Source: Bacillus sp. 103mf
Lineage (GTDB): Bacteria; Bacillota; Bacilli; Bacillales; Bacillaceae_G
Assembly (NCBI RefSeq): GCF_900116295.1
Contig: NZ_FPAF01000014.1
Coordinates: 36,898-100,897 of the forward strand
Direction of reading: 5' to 3'
Length of the DNA stretch: 64,000 bases
Below are positions 34,366-44,000 of the stretch, piece after piece; the first letter of the stretch is position 1, and each line of letters opens with the position of its first letter. The notes below the pieces were generated by a model. It had not been told where the DNA came from, made no database searches, and saw nothing but the letters and a program-made list of their open reading frames with translations. The position numbers and the translations under genes were made by a program.

Positions 34366-35490
34366 TTATGATTTTTTTGTATGGATAATTTTTCCGTCTA
34401 TCATTGTTAATACAGGCTTGGCTAAATAGTGAAAAGGATGATGAGTCCACAGGACAAGGTCAGCGTCTTTTCTAGGTTCTATGCTACCAATTTTCTTTTC
34501 TAAACGTAAGTTGCGGGCAGGTATAATCGTAATTCCTTCTAGAGCTTTATGTTCATCTAATCCTTCTCGCACAGCGATAGCGGCGCAAACATTTAAATAT
34601 TGAATGGGGGTATAGGGGTGATCTGTCGTAATAGAGACTTCAATCCCATGAGTAGATAGAGTATGATATGTTTGCCAAGATTTGTTTTTAATTTCAATTT
34701 TTGAACGGCGTGTTAATGTTGGACCGACAGATACTTTTAAAGCGTGGCCTGCTAATTTATCAGCAATGAGATGGCCTTCTGTACAGTGTTCAATACGTAA
34801 ATCAAGATTAAATTCCTTAGCAAAGCGAAGAGCAGATAAAATATCATCGGCACGGTGGGCGTGGGCACGTATAGGAATTTCGCGGCGGAGCGCTTGCAAG
34901 ATAGGGATCATTCGAAAGTCGGTATCATTCCCATAATGCTTTGCTTCATAAAAGGATTCTCGCAGCATTCCCATAATTCCCATACGGGTAATAGACTCTT
35001 TGTTTCCGTTGCTATGCATGCGTTTTGGATTTTCTCCAAACGCAATTTTTAAACCGGCAGGTTCTTGAATGACCATATGATCAATACTATTTCCTGCCGT
35101 TTTTATGACGCATGTTGTTCCGCCGATTACATTTTGACTTCCAGGCATAACATGTACGGTTGTAATACCGTTTTGCAGGGCATCTTGAAAAGCAATATCA
35201 AAGGGGTGAATGCCGTCTAAAGAACGAATATGAGGAGTTAGGACTTCTGCTGTTTCATTTGCATCATTTCCAGCCCATCCTGTTCCTTCATCATATAAAC
35301 CAAGGTGTGTATGCACATCGATAAAGCCTGGAAGAAGATGAAGGCCGCGTGCATTAATAACAGTCATATCTTCGCTAACTTCAATAAATCGTTCTAATGC
35401 AACAATTTTGTTATTTTCTACTAATACATCACCTTGCAATTTAGGGGATGTAATAGGATAAACAGTCGCTTGCTTAAATAATGTTTTCAT
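34366..35490 (-). CDS. Amidohydrolase, imidazolonepropionase-like
   Basis: 374 residues, metal-dependent hydrolase of the amidohydrolase superfamily. PGFIDVHTHLGLYDEG holds the first metal histidines near residue 61; later IRAHAHRADD, RIEHCTEG and ITTDHPYTP supply the remaining His and Asp ligands. The C-terminal RKDADLVLWTHHPF strand is the usual end of the composite beta domain. Relatives hydrolyse ring or amide bonds (imidazolonepropionase, isoaspartyl dipeptidase, prolidase-like enzymes); the substrate is not readable. No signal peptide. It is transcribed toward the tRNA-like RNA. Confidence 0.85.
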   Translation of the reverse strand: MKTLFKQATVYPITSPKLQGDVLVENNKIVALERFIEVSEDMTVINARGLHLLPGFIDVHTHLGLYDEGTGWAGNDANETAEVLTPHIRSLDGIHPFDIAFQDALQNGITTVHVMPGSQNVIGGTTCVIKTAGNSIDHMVIQEPAGLKIAFGENPKRMHSNGNKESITRMGIMGMLRESFYEAKHYGNDTDFRMIPILQALRREIPIRAHAHRADDILSALRFAKEFNLDLRIEHCTEGHLIADKLAGHALKVSVGPTLTRRSKIEIKNKSWQTYHTLSTHGIEVSITTDHPYTPIQYLNVCAAIAVREGLDEHKALEGITIIPARNLRLEKKIGSIEPRKDADLVLWTHHPFHYLAKPVLTMIDGKIIHTKKS

Positions 35491-35543
35491 AATAACCTCT
35501 TTAGTTTTTATGCAAGTTTTTTCTAGGGGAAATTCGGAAATTA

Positions 35544-36446
35544 TTAGTGCAATACAATATTTTGAAGAGCATGTTCTAAAGTAGCATAAGAATGTGTATA
35601 TCCGTGTTGTATTGCCTTTTGAGGTAATGCTCTTTGTCCTTGTAAAATAAGGATGCTCATTTCGCCGAGCAGGGTTTTAAGTGCAATCGCAGGTACTGAC
35701 AACCAATGTGGTCGATGCAGCACAGTCGCGATTGTTCTTCCAAATTCCTGCATTGTTACAGGGTGAGGAGCTGTAATATTGAATGCACCGCTTATTTCCT
35801 TTGTGTGAATCACAAAATCAATCATTCGAACAACATCTTCAAGGTGAACCCAAGAAAGTAATTGATTTCCCGAACCGATTGTTCCTCCAATAAAGAGTTG
35901 ATATGGAAGTAACATTTTCGGTAGTGCTCCTCCATCTTTGCCAAGAACAATACCGAAGCGCGTATAAATAGTACGAATACCAAGGTCGGCTGCTTTACTC
36001 GCTTCTTCTTCCCATAATTGTACTGTAGTGGCTAAAAAATCATTCCCTTGTTTGGAATGATCTTCTGTAAATGTAGCTGTCTCTGATGTACCATAATAGC
36101 CAATTGCACTTGCATTGATAAACGTGTTTGGGTATTGGCGTAATGTTTGTAATTGTTTAATTAAGCCCCTTGTCGTGTTTAAACGACTATTTATAATTGT
36201 TTCTTTCTGTTTCTTAGTCCAGCGACCATTATTAATAGATTCTCCGGCAAGGTTAATAACGATATCAACGGAAGGAAGCGGGAATTCTGCAGCGTTAGCA
36301 TTCCATTTTATATACTGAATATTTGCAGGGGAATGATTTTCTCTTAATTGACGTGTCAGGATGTATACGGTATGCCCTTTGCTTGCTAAATATAAAGTGA
36401 GTGCTTTTCCAATAAAACCTGTTCCTCCAGAAATAGCAATTTCCAA
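35544..36446 (-). CDS. yfhF: YfhF-type NAD(P)-binding epimerase (TIGR01777 family)
   Basis: 300 residues from TTG 36446, chosen for AGGAGGG seven bases upstream; a longer start at 36485 lacks a site. GGTGFIGKALTLYLASKGH is the nucleotide site, followed by VINLAGESINNGRW, SAIGYYG and LSWVHLEDVVRMI, the pattern of the SulA/YfcH-like SDR39U1 group. The C-terminal QGQRALPQKAIQHGY is typical (DUF1731). The role is unknown, in B. subtilis too, where the gene also neighbours recX. The gene is divergent from recX with an 80-base gap. Confidence 0.87.
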   Translation of the reverse strand: MEIAISGGTGFIGKALTLYLASKGHTVYILTRQLRENHSPANIQYIKWNANAAEFPLPSVDIVINLAGESINNGRWTKKQKETIINSRLNTTRGLIKQLQTLRQYPNTFINASAIGYYGTSETATFTEDHSKQGNDFLATTVQLWEEEASKAADLGIRTIYTRFGIVLGKDGGALPKMLLPYQLFIGGTIGSGNQLLSWVHLEDVVRMIDFVIHTKEISGAFNITAPHPVTMQEFGRTIATVLHRPHWLSVPAIALKTLLGEMSILILQGQRALPQKAIQHGYTHSYATLEHALQNIVLH

Positions 36447-36526
36447 GAGAAATCCCTCCTCATTATATATATTCAAGAAATTCAAATTTGTTTCATGTAT
36501 GTTAAAATGATATTGAGGTGAAATTT

Positions 36527-37339
36527 ATGGCTGTCATTACAAAAATAGAAGTACAAAAACGAACGAAAGAAAGATTTAATATTTACATTGATAAAGGTCA
36601 TGGAGAAGAATATGGTTTCAGTGTTGATCAAGTGACCTTAATAAAGCATGGGCTTCAAAAAGGTTTGGAATTTGATGATATTGAATTAACAAATATTTTA
36701 TATGATGAAGAAGTACAAAAAGCATATTTATATGCAATTACTTATTTATCGCATCAAATGAGAACGAAGCAAGAAGTAGAAGAGCAATTACGGAAAAAAG
36801 AAATTGGACAGGCCATCATCTCTGAAGTTATTTCAAAACTATTACATGACCGTTATATTAATGATAAAGAGTATGCAATTGCATATGTGCGTACGCATAG
36901 CAATGTGAGCCAAAAAGGACCAATTGTAATTAGACGTGAACTGTTAAGTAAAGGGATTTCGGATGTAATGATTACCCATAGTTTACAGGAGTATCCCGAG
37001 GAGAAGCAAATTGAAAATGCTCTTGTACTTATAGAAAAAAAGAAAAAGTCTTACCAAAAACATTCTTTTCTACAAATGAAACAAAAATTAGAAGAGATGT
37101 TAGTACGCAAAGGGTATGGGCGTGATATCATTCAAATTTGTTTAGAAGAACTAAAAGATGAAAAGGATGATAAAAAGCAAGAAGAAGCTCTTATATATCA
37201 TGGTAATAAATATCATGAAAAATATAAGAAATATGATGGTTGGACGTATGAAAATAAGATGAAGCAAGCGTTATATCGAAAGGGATTTTCGATTGATGAA
37301 ATAGAAGTGTTTATTCAAATGAAACGTGAAGAGGGATGA
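36527..37339 (+). CDS. recX: Regulatory protein RecX
   Basis: 270 residues from ATG 36527 (GAGGTG upstream). Three-helix repeats of RecX are visible: LSHQMRTKQEVEEQLRKKEI, then LLHDRYINDKEYAIAYVR and the last repeats up to KGFSIDEIEVFIQM. RecX binds RecA filaments and limits strand exchange. The end overlaps the next frame by ATGA, although the likely yfhH start lies 11 bases further on. Same position as B. subtilis recX (yfhG). Confidence 0.9.
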   Translation: MAVITKIEVQKRTKERFNIYIDKGHGEEYGFSVDQVTLIKHGLQKGLEFDDIELTNILYDEEVQKAYLYAITYLSHQMRTKQEVEEQLRKKEIGQAIISEVISKLLHDRYINDKEYAIAYVRTHSNVSQKGPIVIRRELLSKGISDVMITHSLQEYPEEKQIENALVLIEKKKKSYQKHSFLQMKQKLEEMLVRKGYGRDIIQICLEELKDEKDDKKQEEALIYHGNKYHEKYKKYDGWTYENKMKQALYRKGFSIDEIEVFIQMKREEG

Positions 37340-37350
37340 GGGAGAAAAAC

Positions 37351-37671
37351 ATGAGAAATATGCCAAAGCGCTATAGTGAGATGACACCACATGAATTAAG
37401 AGAAGAAATTGGCAATTTAAAAGAGCAAGCAGTAAAAGCAGAACAACTTGGCATTGTAAATGAATTTGATGTTTTAATGAGAAAAATTGCGATGGCACGT
37501 GCTTATATGACAGATATAAATGAATTTCAGGTTGGCGAAACATATGAACTTGTAGAAGAACCAGGGACATCGTTTACGATTACGTATTTTAATGGGGTAT
37601 TTGCTTGGGGGCACAAACAAAATGAAACAGAGGAAATTGGAATTCCTATTTCGTTATTGCAAAAGAAGTGA
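37351..37671 (+). CDS. yfhH: YfhH family protein (DUF1811)
   Basis: 106 residues from ATG 37351 with GGGAG upstream; 37336 and 37360 are also possible starts. KRYSEMTPHELREEI at the start, and near the end FTITYFNGVFAWG, match B. subtilis YfhH. An N-terminal helical hairpin is followed by a small SH3-like beta barrel. It is translated from the recX mRNA; function unknown. A long terminator follows. Confidence 0.85.
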   Translation: MRNMPKRYSEMTPHELREEIGNLKEQAVKAEQLGIVNEFDVLMRKIAMARAYMTDINEFQVGETYELVEEPGTSFTITYFNGVFAWGHKQNETEEIGIPISLLQKK

Positions 37672-37710
37672 AAACTAGAGAGCCTTGGCTGCTCTAGTTT
37701 TCACTTTTTG
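37667..37710. terminator. Terminator of recX-yfhH
   Basis: AGTGAAAACTAGAG/CTCTAGTTTTCACT, a 14-bp perfect stem with an 11-base loop, then T5. Confidence 0.92.
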
Positions 37711-37733
37711 TAATTGTTAAAGGAGATAGGCAG

Positions 37734-37886
37734 TTAAAATTGACGTTTTCTCATCTCATTTGCCAAAATAATGAGAGATTGCGTTTGCTGCGTTTGTCCA
37801 TTTACTTGCGCTTTTGCATGTTTTGGACGAGCCCACGTTGGAGCGAATAATTCAGAATGACGGTCTAAATGGTTACGATAGCTCAT
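37734..37886 (-). CDS. YpzG-like small protein, 50 residues
   Basis: ATG at 37886 follows GAGGTGATAAA. The frame starts MSYRNHLDRHSELF and continues WARPKHAKAQVNGQTQQTQS, ending LANEMRKRQF. It is basic and hydrophilic, like small spore-associated proteins, and resembles what I know as YpzG. It lies just downstream of sspK on the same strand (35 bases), so the two may be co-expressed in the forespore (inference). Confidence 0.7.
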   Translation of the reverse strand: MSYRNHLDRHSELFAPTWARPKHAKAQVNGQTQQTQSLIILANEMRKRQF

Positions 37887-37921
37887 TTTATCACCTCGTA
37901 TAAGAAGTTATCGATAGACAT

Positions 37922-38080
37922 TTATGCTTCTTCTTGATTAGCGGCACGCATTCGCTCTTGTGGATGCGTGTTAATAGTGCCGTTAGGTCGTTTTGAAGCA
38001 AATCGAGCTTTTGCTTGTGTAGGACCGTTGATTTTGCTATTGTTTTTGGATTCAGACCAAATTTCAGATTGTTTGCCCAA
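37922..38080 (-). CDS. sspK: Small acid-soluble spore protein K
   Basis: 52 residues from TTG at 38080, chosen for GAGGGGGAG seven bases upstream. It reads [14 protein letters not shown], then [20 protein letters not shown], the hallmark of SspK. Minor SASP, made in the forespore and stored in the spore core. In B. subtilis sspK lies at the same place after yfhH. Confidence 0.85.
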   Translation of the reverse strand: MGKQSEIWSESKNNSKINGPTQAKARFASKRPNGTINTHPQERMRAANQEEA

Positions 38081-38184
38081 GAGGAACTCCCCCTCGCTAC
38101 AAATTGATACAAAAAGTATCACTTATAGATTGTGCAATGTGAGAGAAAATATTCTAGAGAAATACAAATAAAAAAACGATATAA

Positions 38185-38340
38185 AAACTATACAAAAAAC
38201 CCCTTTCTTTTAGGTGGGCGAGAGCAACTGGCCACGCGTAGAAGCGGTCAGTGCCCTTTTCTGCCACGTGCAAGATTTAAAACAAAGGGATGAAGCAAGT
38301 AGCGGTCATGTTGTGTTTTGCATAGCCGTGACTTATATGT
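38185..38340 (+). repeat. Dispersed bcr-type repeat, copy F
   Basis: Starts ACTATACAAAAAACCCC and ends GCCGTGACTTATATG; contains GGGCGAGAGCAACTGGCC and TAGAAGCGGTCAGTGCC. It lies between the sspK and yfhJ promoters. Confidence 0.85.
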
Positions 38341-38377
38341 TGAAAAAAATGAATGAATTGACTAAAGGAGATATAAC

Positions 38378-38644
38378 ATGAACGATATTTTTGAAAAATT
38401 AACGAAAGAACTTCTTGAAAAAAACACTTCTCTTTCTTACTCTCAAGCACGTACTTGGATTGAATTGTTATGGGAGGACTTTGGCGCGACATATGCAAAA
38501 GTAGGAACGTATCAAGGAATTGAAATGACAGAAAAAGTTGTGCGAGCGTGGATTAACAACCAAGGGGCGCGTTTACATGAAATACAAACGAATAATCCAA
38601 AGTACAGTCATTTAATTAATCAAGAAAATCATGTAAAACATTAA
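38378..38644 (+). CDS. yfhJ: YfhJ family protein (WVELL)
   Basis: 88 residues after AAAGGAGAT. The conserved core reads SYSQARTWIELLWEDFGATY (WVELL motif as WIELL) and VRAWINNQGARLHEI. Found next to sspK in bacilli; function unknown. A bidirectional terminator starts at the stop codon. Confidence 0.85.
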   Translation: MNDIFEKLTKELLEKNTSLSYSQARTWIELLWEDFGATYAKVGTYQGIEMTEKVVRAWINNQGARLHEIQTNNPKYSHLINQENHVKH

Positions 38645-38672
38645 AAAAACGACCAATTTTGGTCGTTTTTTT
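38643..38672. terminator. Bidirectional terminator between yfhJ and yfhP
   Basis: AAAACGACCAA/TTGGTCGTTTT perfect 11-bp stem with a 2-base apex between A and T runs. Confidence 0.92.
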
Positions 38673-39651
38673 AATGGGGAATTAATTCTAACTTTTTGCG
38701 TAGTTTTTCTTCGCTGAAAATCCATCCTGTGTATGAACTCATAATTTCAAAATCTTTATTCAGCTGAACAATGGCAACAAACGGATAATAATCTTTGCTG
38801 CGGTAGCGCAGATCAATAAAGCGAACTTCATAATAATCGTTGTATTCAAAAATATCCCAGCGATAGACAGGAGAAAATGATAAGAATGCTGAAATGTTTT
38901 CATCTTTTTGAGCGGCACGAATGACATCGTTATCAGGTAATGGAATGCGCTCGAATTTATCATGAACCATAATACTACCGCGATGCCAACGGGCAACAAA
39001 ATAATGATCTTTTGTAACAATAGCTAAGTGATAATGATAAAAGCGGTATGACGGTGAAATAATGACTTGTTCAACGTCACGGAACCGTTTCTTTACGACA
39101 TTCTTTACATTTTGGCGCATCATAATTCGGCCAATATAATAAATGGTCATTAAAATATAAGCAGCTGCTCCGGCATAACCTTTATTTGCACCGACAAGCA
39201 TACAGGCAATTGCTAATGTATGAATGAAAAAAATCACTACATCAAATGTATTAATAACACCTAGTGCTACCCATTTCTTAGTGAAAGGTCGTAGTGCTTG
39301 TGTACCATATGCATTGAAAATATCAACAAAAACATGAAGAAACACAGCAATAAATGTCCATAGAAGAATGTGAAGATAGGGAGGGCTTTGAAATACTGCA
39401 AAAGTAATCCCACTAACAAAAAATGACCAAAAAATAACGGCCGGGATAGAATGAGTAATCCCGCGATGATTTCGAATATATTTTGCATTGTTTCTTAATT
39501 TTAAAACAGTATCAATATCAGGGATGTTTGAACCGACAATTGTTGCAAACATCACAGCTTGTGGTCCGAAGTCACTTTGACTGAGCGCTGGATCTAGCGT
39601 TGCTAAGCTTCCTAATGTAACGCCCATGACAAGATGAGTGGCTGTGTCCAT
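38671..39651 (-). CDS. yfhP: YfhP-type membrane-bound metal-dependent hydrolase (YdjM/DUF457 family)
   Basis: 326 residues from ATG at 39651 (CGGAGGTGG upstream). The N terminus MDTATHLVMGVTLGSLA and the metal motif NIPDIDTVLKLRNN, then RNHRGITHSIP, are the family hallmarks. About four to five membrane helices occupy residues 30-160; the remaining half is soluble and beta-rich. The family is named after E. coli YdjM. In B. subtilis YfhP represses the neighbouring yfh genes, but how is unclear. Confidence 0.87.
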   Translation of the reverse strand: MDTATHLVMGVTLGSLATLDPALSQSDFGPQAVMFATIVGSNIPDIDTVLKLRNNAKYIRNHRGITHSIPAVIFWSFFVSGITFAVFQSPPYLHILLWTFIAVFLHVFVDIFNAYGTQALRPFTKKWVALGVINTFDVVIFFIHTLAIACMLVGANKGYAGAAAYILMTIYYIGRIMMRQNVKNVVKKRFRDVEQVIISPSYRFYHYHLAIVTKDHYFVARWHRGSIMVHDKFERIPLPDNDVIRAAQKDENISAFLSFSPVYRWDIFEYNDYYEVRFIDLRYRSKDYYPFVAIVQLNKDFEIMSSYTGWIFSEEKLRKKLELIPH

Positions 39652-39798
39652 GAAAACCACCTCCGTTTTTTATTAATGTAACTCTTTTTATTCTATATCA
39701 CAAGGCATTTGCCTTTTATTTCTTACAACTACTTACTTAAATTTTCTCCTAAATTCTTTATAATAGTACGTATATGCAAAAAATGAGGGGGATCAAGT

Positions 39799-40893
39799 TT
39801 GAAGCTTGAGATATTAGATGACTTTAACATAGAAAAATTTCGGTATGATTTAATCAGTTGGTTTGAAACAGAACAGCGTGATTTACCATGGCGTATGAAT
39901 AAAGATCCGTATCGTATTTGGGTTTCGGAAATTATGCTTCAGCAAACGCGGGTTGAAGCTGTAAAACCATATTACGCAAACTTCATGGAAAAGTTTCCAA
40001 CGCTAGAAGCGTTAGCTAATGCTGAGGATGAAGAAGTGTTAAAAGCGTGGGAAGGACTTGGTTATTACTCGAGAGCACGTAATTTACACACTGCCGTAAA
40101 AGAAGTAAAAGAACAATATGGTGGAAAGGTTCCTAGTGATGTAAAACAAATTGAAAAGTTAAAAGGTGTAGGACCCTATACAAAAGGGGCAATTTTAAGT
40201 ATCGCTTACGGGATTCCAGAGCCGGCTGTTGATGGAAATGTGATGCGTGTATTATCACGTATCTTGTCAATTTGGGATGATATTGCAAAACAAAAAACAC
40301 GTAAAGTATTTGAAGATGTTGTTCGTCAAATCATTTCAAAAGAAAATCCATCTTATTTTAACCAAGGGCTGATGGAACTAGGGGCACTTATTTGTATTCC
40401 TAAAAACCCATCTTGTCTTCTCTGTCCTGTTCGGGAACATTGCCGCGCGTTTGCAGAAGGAGTACAAAAGGAGTTGCCAGTAAAAAGTAAAGCAAAGGCG
40501 CCGAAAATGGTGCCGCTTGTTGCCGGTGTCCTGCGTACAGAAGATGGTAAATATGTAGTTAATAAAAGAGAGAGTACAGGATTACTTGCTAACATGTGGG
40601 AATTTCCTAATGTAGAAATTGGAGAAGGTATCCGTAATCATAAACAACAATTTACAGACTATATGAAAGAGAAGTTTTCTCTTTCCGTTTCTATTGATGA
40701 GTATGCCATGAATGTCCAGCATACATTTACTCATAGAACGTGGGATATATTTGTATTTTACGGCACCGTAACAGGAACCATTGCTGAAGCAGATCGTTTA
40801 AAGATGATAACGATCCAAGAATTTGAACAATTACCAATTTCGAAATCACATCGAACAATTTTTGAAGAATGTGTCAAAAAACTCCAACCATAA
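39799..40893 (+). CDS. mutY: A/G-specific adenine glycosylase MutY
   Basis: 364 residues, TTG start after GAGGGGGATC. The HhH-GPD domain starts with [15 protein letters not shown] (catalytic Glu near residue 44), then [14 protein letters not shown] and [11 protein letters not shown] (catalytic Asp). The 4Fe-4S cysteines are in [17 protein letters not shown]. The C-terminal Nudix-like domain (from about 235) recognises 8-oxoguanine. It removes adenine paired with 8-oxoG. Confidence 0.93.
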   Translation: MKLEILDDFNIEKFRYDLISWFETEQRDLPWRMNKDPYRIWVSEIMLQQTRVEAVKPYYANFMEKFPTLEALANAEDEEVLKAWEGLGYYSRARNLHTAVKEVKEQYGGKVPSDVKQIEKLKGVGPYTKGAILSIAYGIPEPAVDGNVMRVLSRILSIWDDIAKQKTRKVFEDVVRQIISKENPSYFNQGLMELGALICIPKNPSCLLCPVREHCRAFAEGVQKELPVKSKAKAPKMVPLVAGVLRTEDGKYVVNKRESTGLLANMWEFPNVEIGEGIRNHKQQFTDYMKEKFSLSVSIDEYAMNVQHTFTHRTWDIFVFYGTVTGTIAEADRLKMITIQEFEQLPISKSHRTIFEECVKKLQP

Positions 40894-40910
40894 TGGCTGG
40901 AGTTTTTTTG
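40876..40910 (+). terminator. Terminator of mutY
   Basis: AAAACTCCA(A)CCA pairs with TGG(C)TGGAGTTTT; T7 follows. It includes the mutY stop codon. Confidence 0.85.
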
Positions 40911-41007
40911 ACATAAATATAACAATTTCTTACAAATATTTCATATTTCCTTAACAAATGACAAATACAATGAAAGCTGTAATGAAAAATTTAAAGGGGG
41001 ATAGAAA

Positions 41008-44000
41008 ATGTTTAAAAAAGCAATCCGTTCAGCAATTGTAGCAACTTTCTTGCTTCAAACATTAGCTGGGTCAGGCTATGTCACTCTTGCTGAGGAGAAG
41101 GAACAAAATCAGCAAGCTTTCATTTCAGAAGTTCATTATACAGATGATCTACGCTATATCGAATTGTACAACCCATCGGCGAAAGTTATGGATATGAAGA
41201 ATGTTCAACTGAAGGTCAATGGAAAAGTGCTAAAATTTAAAGATGAAAATGAAAAGCAATCTGTACAACCAAAAGAAACGAAGTTAATCTTATTTGGAAA
41301 TAAAACAGTTAATGAGATTAATGAACGCTATAAGACAGAAATAAAGGAAGATCAAGTTTTATTTGCTACTGAGGATTTAAGTGATGAACAAATTAGGATT
41401 GAAGTAACGAATGAGAAAAATAAAACGGTAGATGTCATTGAAACAAGAAAAGAGAATAAAGATATATCAATTCATTCTTTTTGGAATGAAACAAAGAAAG
41501 AAATAAAAAATGAAATACCATCCCCTGGGACTTACACTACATTTCAATCGCACGAAAAAGAAAAAGCATCTACGGAATCCACACAAAAAGAGGCAGTCCA
41601 GCCAAACTCCAAACAACTAGAGCCTGCACAAAAAGATAATAATCAAAAAGAAAAGCCATTACAAGAAACAGCGCATGTACCTAAAGTGAAAATTAATGCA
41701 CATGAGGATTTACCGATTGAACTTCAGTTAGCAAGTACGTACGATGAGGCAAAAGTAAACCTTATATATCGTAGTGCCTCCGGGTTGTTAGTGAAAAAAC
41801 TGAAAATGAATAAAGGCGAGAATAATCTGTATTCTACTGTTGTTCAAAAGTCAGACATTTGGTCTGATACGTTTACATATTGGTTTGAAATTGAACAGGG
41901 TGGAAAGGTTATTACCTTCCCAGAAAAAGAACAATATGTAAGTACTGTTCAGCATCAGTCAGAAGATTATACAAAGAATAGGCCAGTTATGATTACTGAG
42001 CTAATGCCAGATACGATAAATGTAAATGGAAAAGATGGATATGAATTTATAGAGATATACAATAATTCAAGTGAAGCAATACAATTGAAAGATTATAAAC
42101 TTATTTATAAGTATTCAGAAACTGGAAGTGAAGATTGGAATTTCACAGAAAATGCAACAATCCCATCAAAAGAAACGAGAGTGTTTTGGATTAAAAATGA
42201 AGGAAATGCAGGGGTATCAAAACAAGATTTTATTCAAGCGTACGGTGGAAATATAACTGAAGAACAAGTACTTCAAATTGAATCAGATGGGATGTCTAAT
42301 AGTGCTGGAAGAACCATTCAATTTGCTGATCAGTACGGAACAGTTTTATCATCTGTAACATATGAGAAATCAGATGTAAAGGTTGGTCAGAGTGTTGCTT
42401 ATGCATACAAGCCTGAAAGTGTTGAAATGCAAAAAGTAGGTTTGTTTGAAAAAGGAACACCAGTTGTGCAAATACCATTTCAAGTACCGTTAGAGCCAGT
42501 AAAACAATCAGATCAAGTTGGCGTTACGATTGAGCATACAGCATCACCTACTCATACCGAAGCAGAGGATCTAACTATTACTGCAACGATTAAAGGTGGG
42601 GAAAATGTAGCCGTTTTGTATACTCAAGATGGCAAATTAACACACAAAAAATTGCAGATGAATAAAGAAGGAAATAGCGATATTTATAAGGTGACAATTC
42701 CTCAAAAAGAGCTATGGGGAAACTCATTATTCTATAAAATTGTCGTGCAAGGTAATCAAGAAACAATTGAAAAATCCTATGAAACAAAAGTAGAACATAA
42801 AAAAATAGATCCGCAAAGTGTACCGCCATTTTTGATTACAGAAGTGACGCCAGACACGACGAATGTTGGGAAAGCAGATGGATATGAATTTATTGAAGTG
42901 TATAACAATAGCGAGCAGGATCTTAATTTTAAGGATTATACAATTCGGTATCGTTATCCACCTGAAGGACCAGAGGGGGATCTCATTTGGGGATCCACTC
43001 CAGATGATGTTGTAATTCCATCAGGGCAGTCTCTCGTATTTTGGATTATAAATGGTGAAAATAATGAGAAGAATGTAGCTGATTTTAATAAACAATTTGG
43101 AGTGAACTTAGTAGAAAATAAAAATATTGTTAGAATATACTCAAATGGAATGGCGAATGGAAGTGCCCGTGGCATTGTCGTTGCAACAAAGACGGGGAAA
43201 GAAATTGCAGCTGCCTACTACAATGATCAAGCAAACCAAGCTGATGTGAAAGCAAATAAGGGAATTTTATATCGCTATCCTCAAGATGGCTCACAAATGA
43301 TGCAAAAGATTAGTAGTGCAGAGCATAATGCATCTCCTGGAACTGTATTCGAAGGGCAAGTACCGGCTGAACGAGTTGCTTTGAAGGCAGATGCAATTCC
43401 GCCGACAATTTCACATGAACCGACAGAAGGGCTAATTTCTGAATTTCAAGATCATAAATTGAGTTTTTCTGTTCTTGATAACGAACAAGTTAAAAGTGTG
43501 AAATTATATTACAAAACGAATCCTAATGCAGAATATAAAGTTGAAAATTTAGTAGAGAATCGTGTAGATAAAAAATATTATTATACCATTTACTCACCTG
43601 AATTAATTGGAAAAGAGAAAATAACATATTACTTGGAAGCTTCTGATGGCTTACATGTAGTAAAAAGTGATATGTACGCAGTGCAAATAGCTGGTGAGAA
43701 AGATAAAGGCCCTCTTCGTCTAAATGTAAAAGATGATGAAGTGGTCGCAAATCAAGTTTTATTAAAAGGAACCTCTTCGTCGGTTGGGTCTGAACAGCTT
43801 TCTCTTTTAGTGGACGGAAAGAAAGTAGAGACGAACACATATCGTGCTTTAGAGAAGCCTGCCTATTTTGCTTTCGATGTAAAACAAACTGACTTGTATT
43901 TTAAAAACGCAGTCACAATTGGAAATGAAGTGTTGCGTGTATTTGATGATACGTATAGTGATTATGTCACATTAACTGTAAAAATTGATCAATCAAAAAT

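Noticed and set aside
37922-38122. Longer sspK start at 38122
   Set aside because: The frame extends but has no ribosome site; TTG at 38080 follows GAGGGGGAG and gives the usual SspK length.
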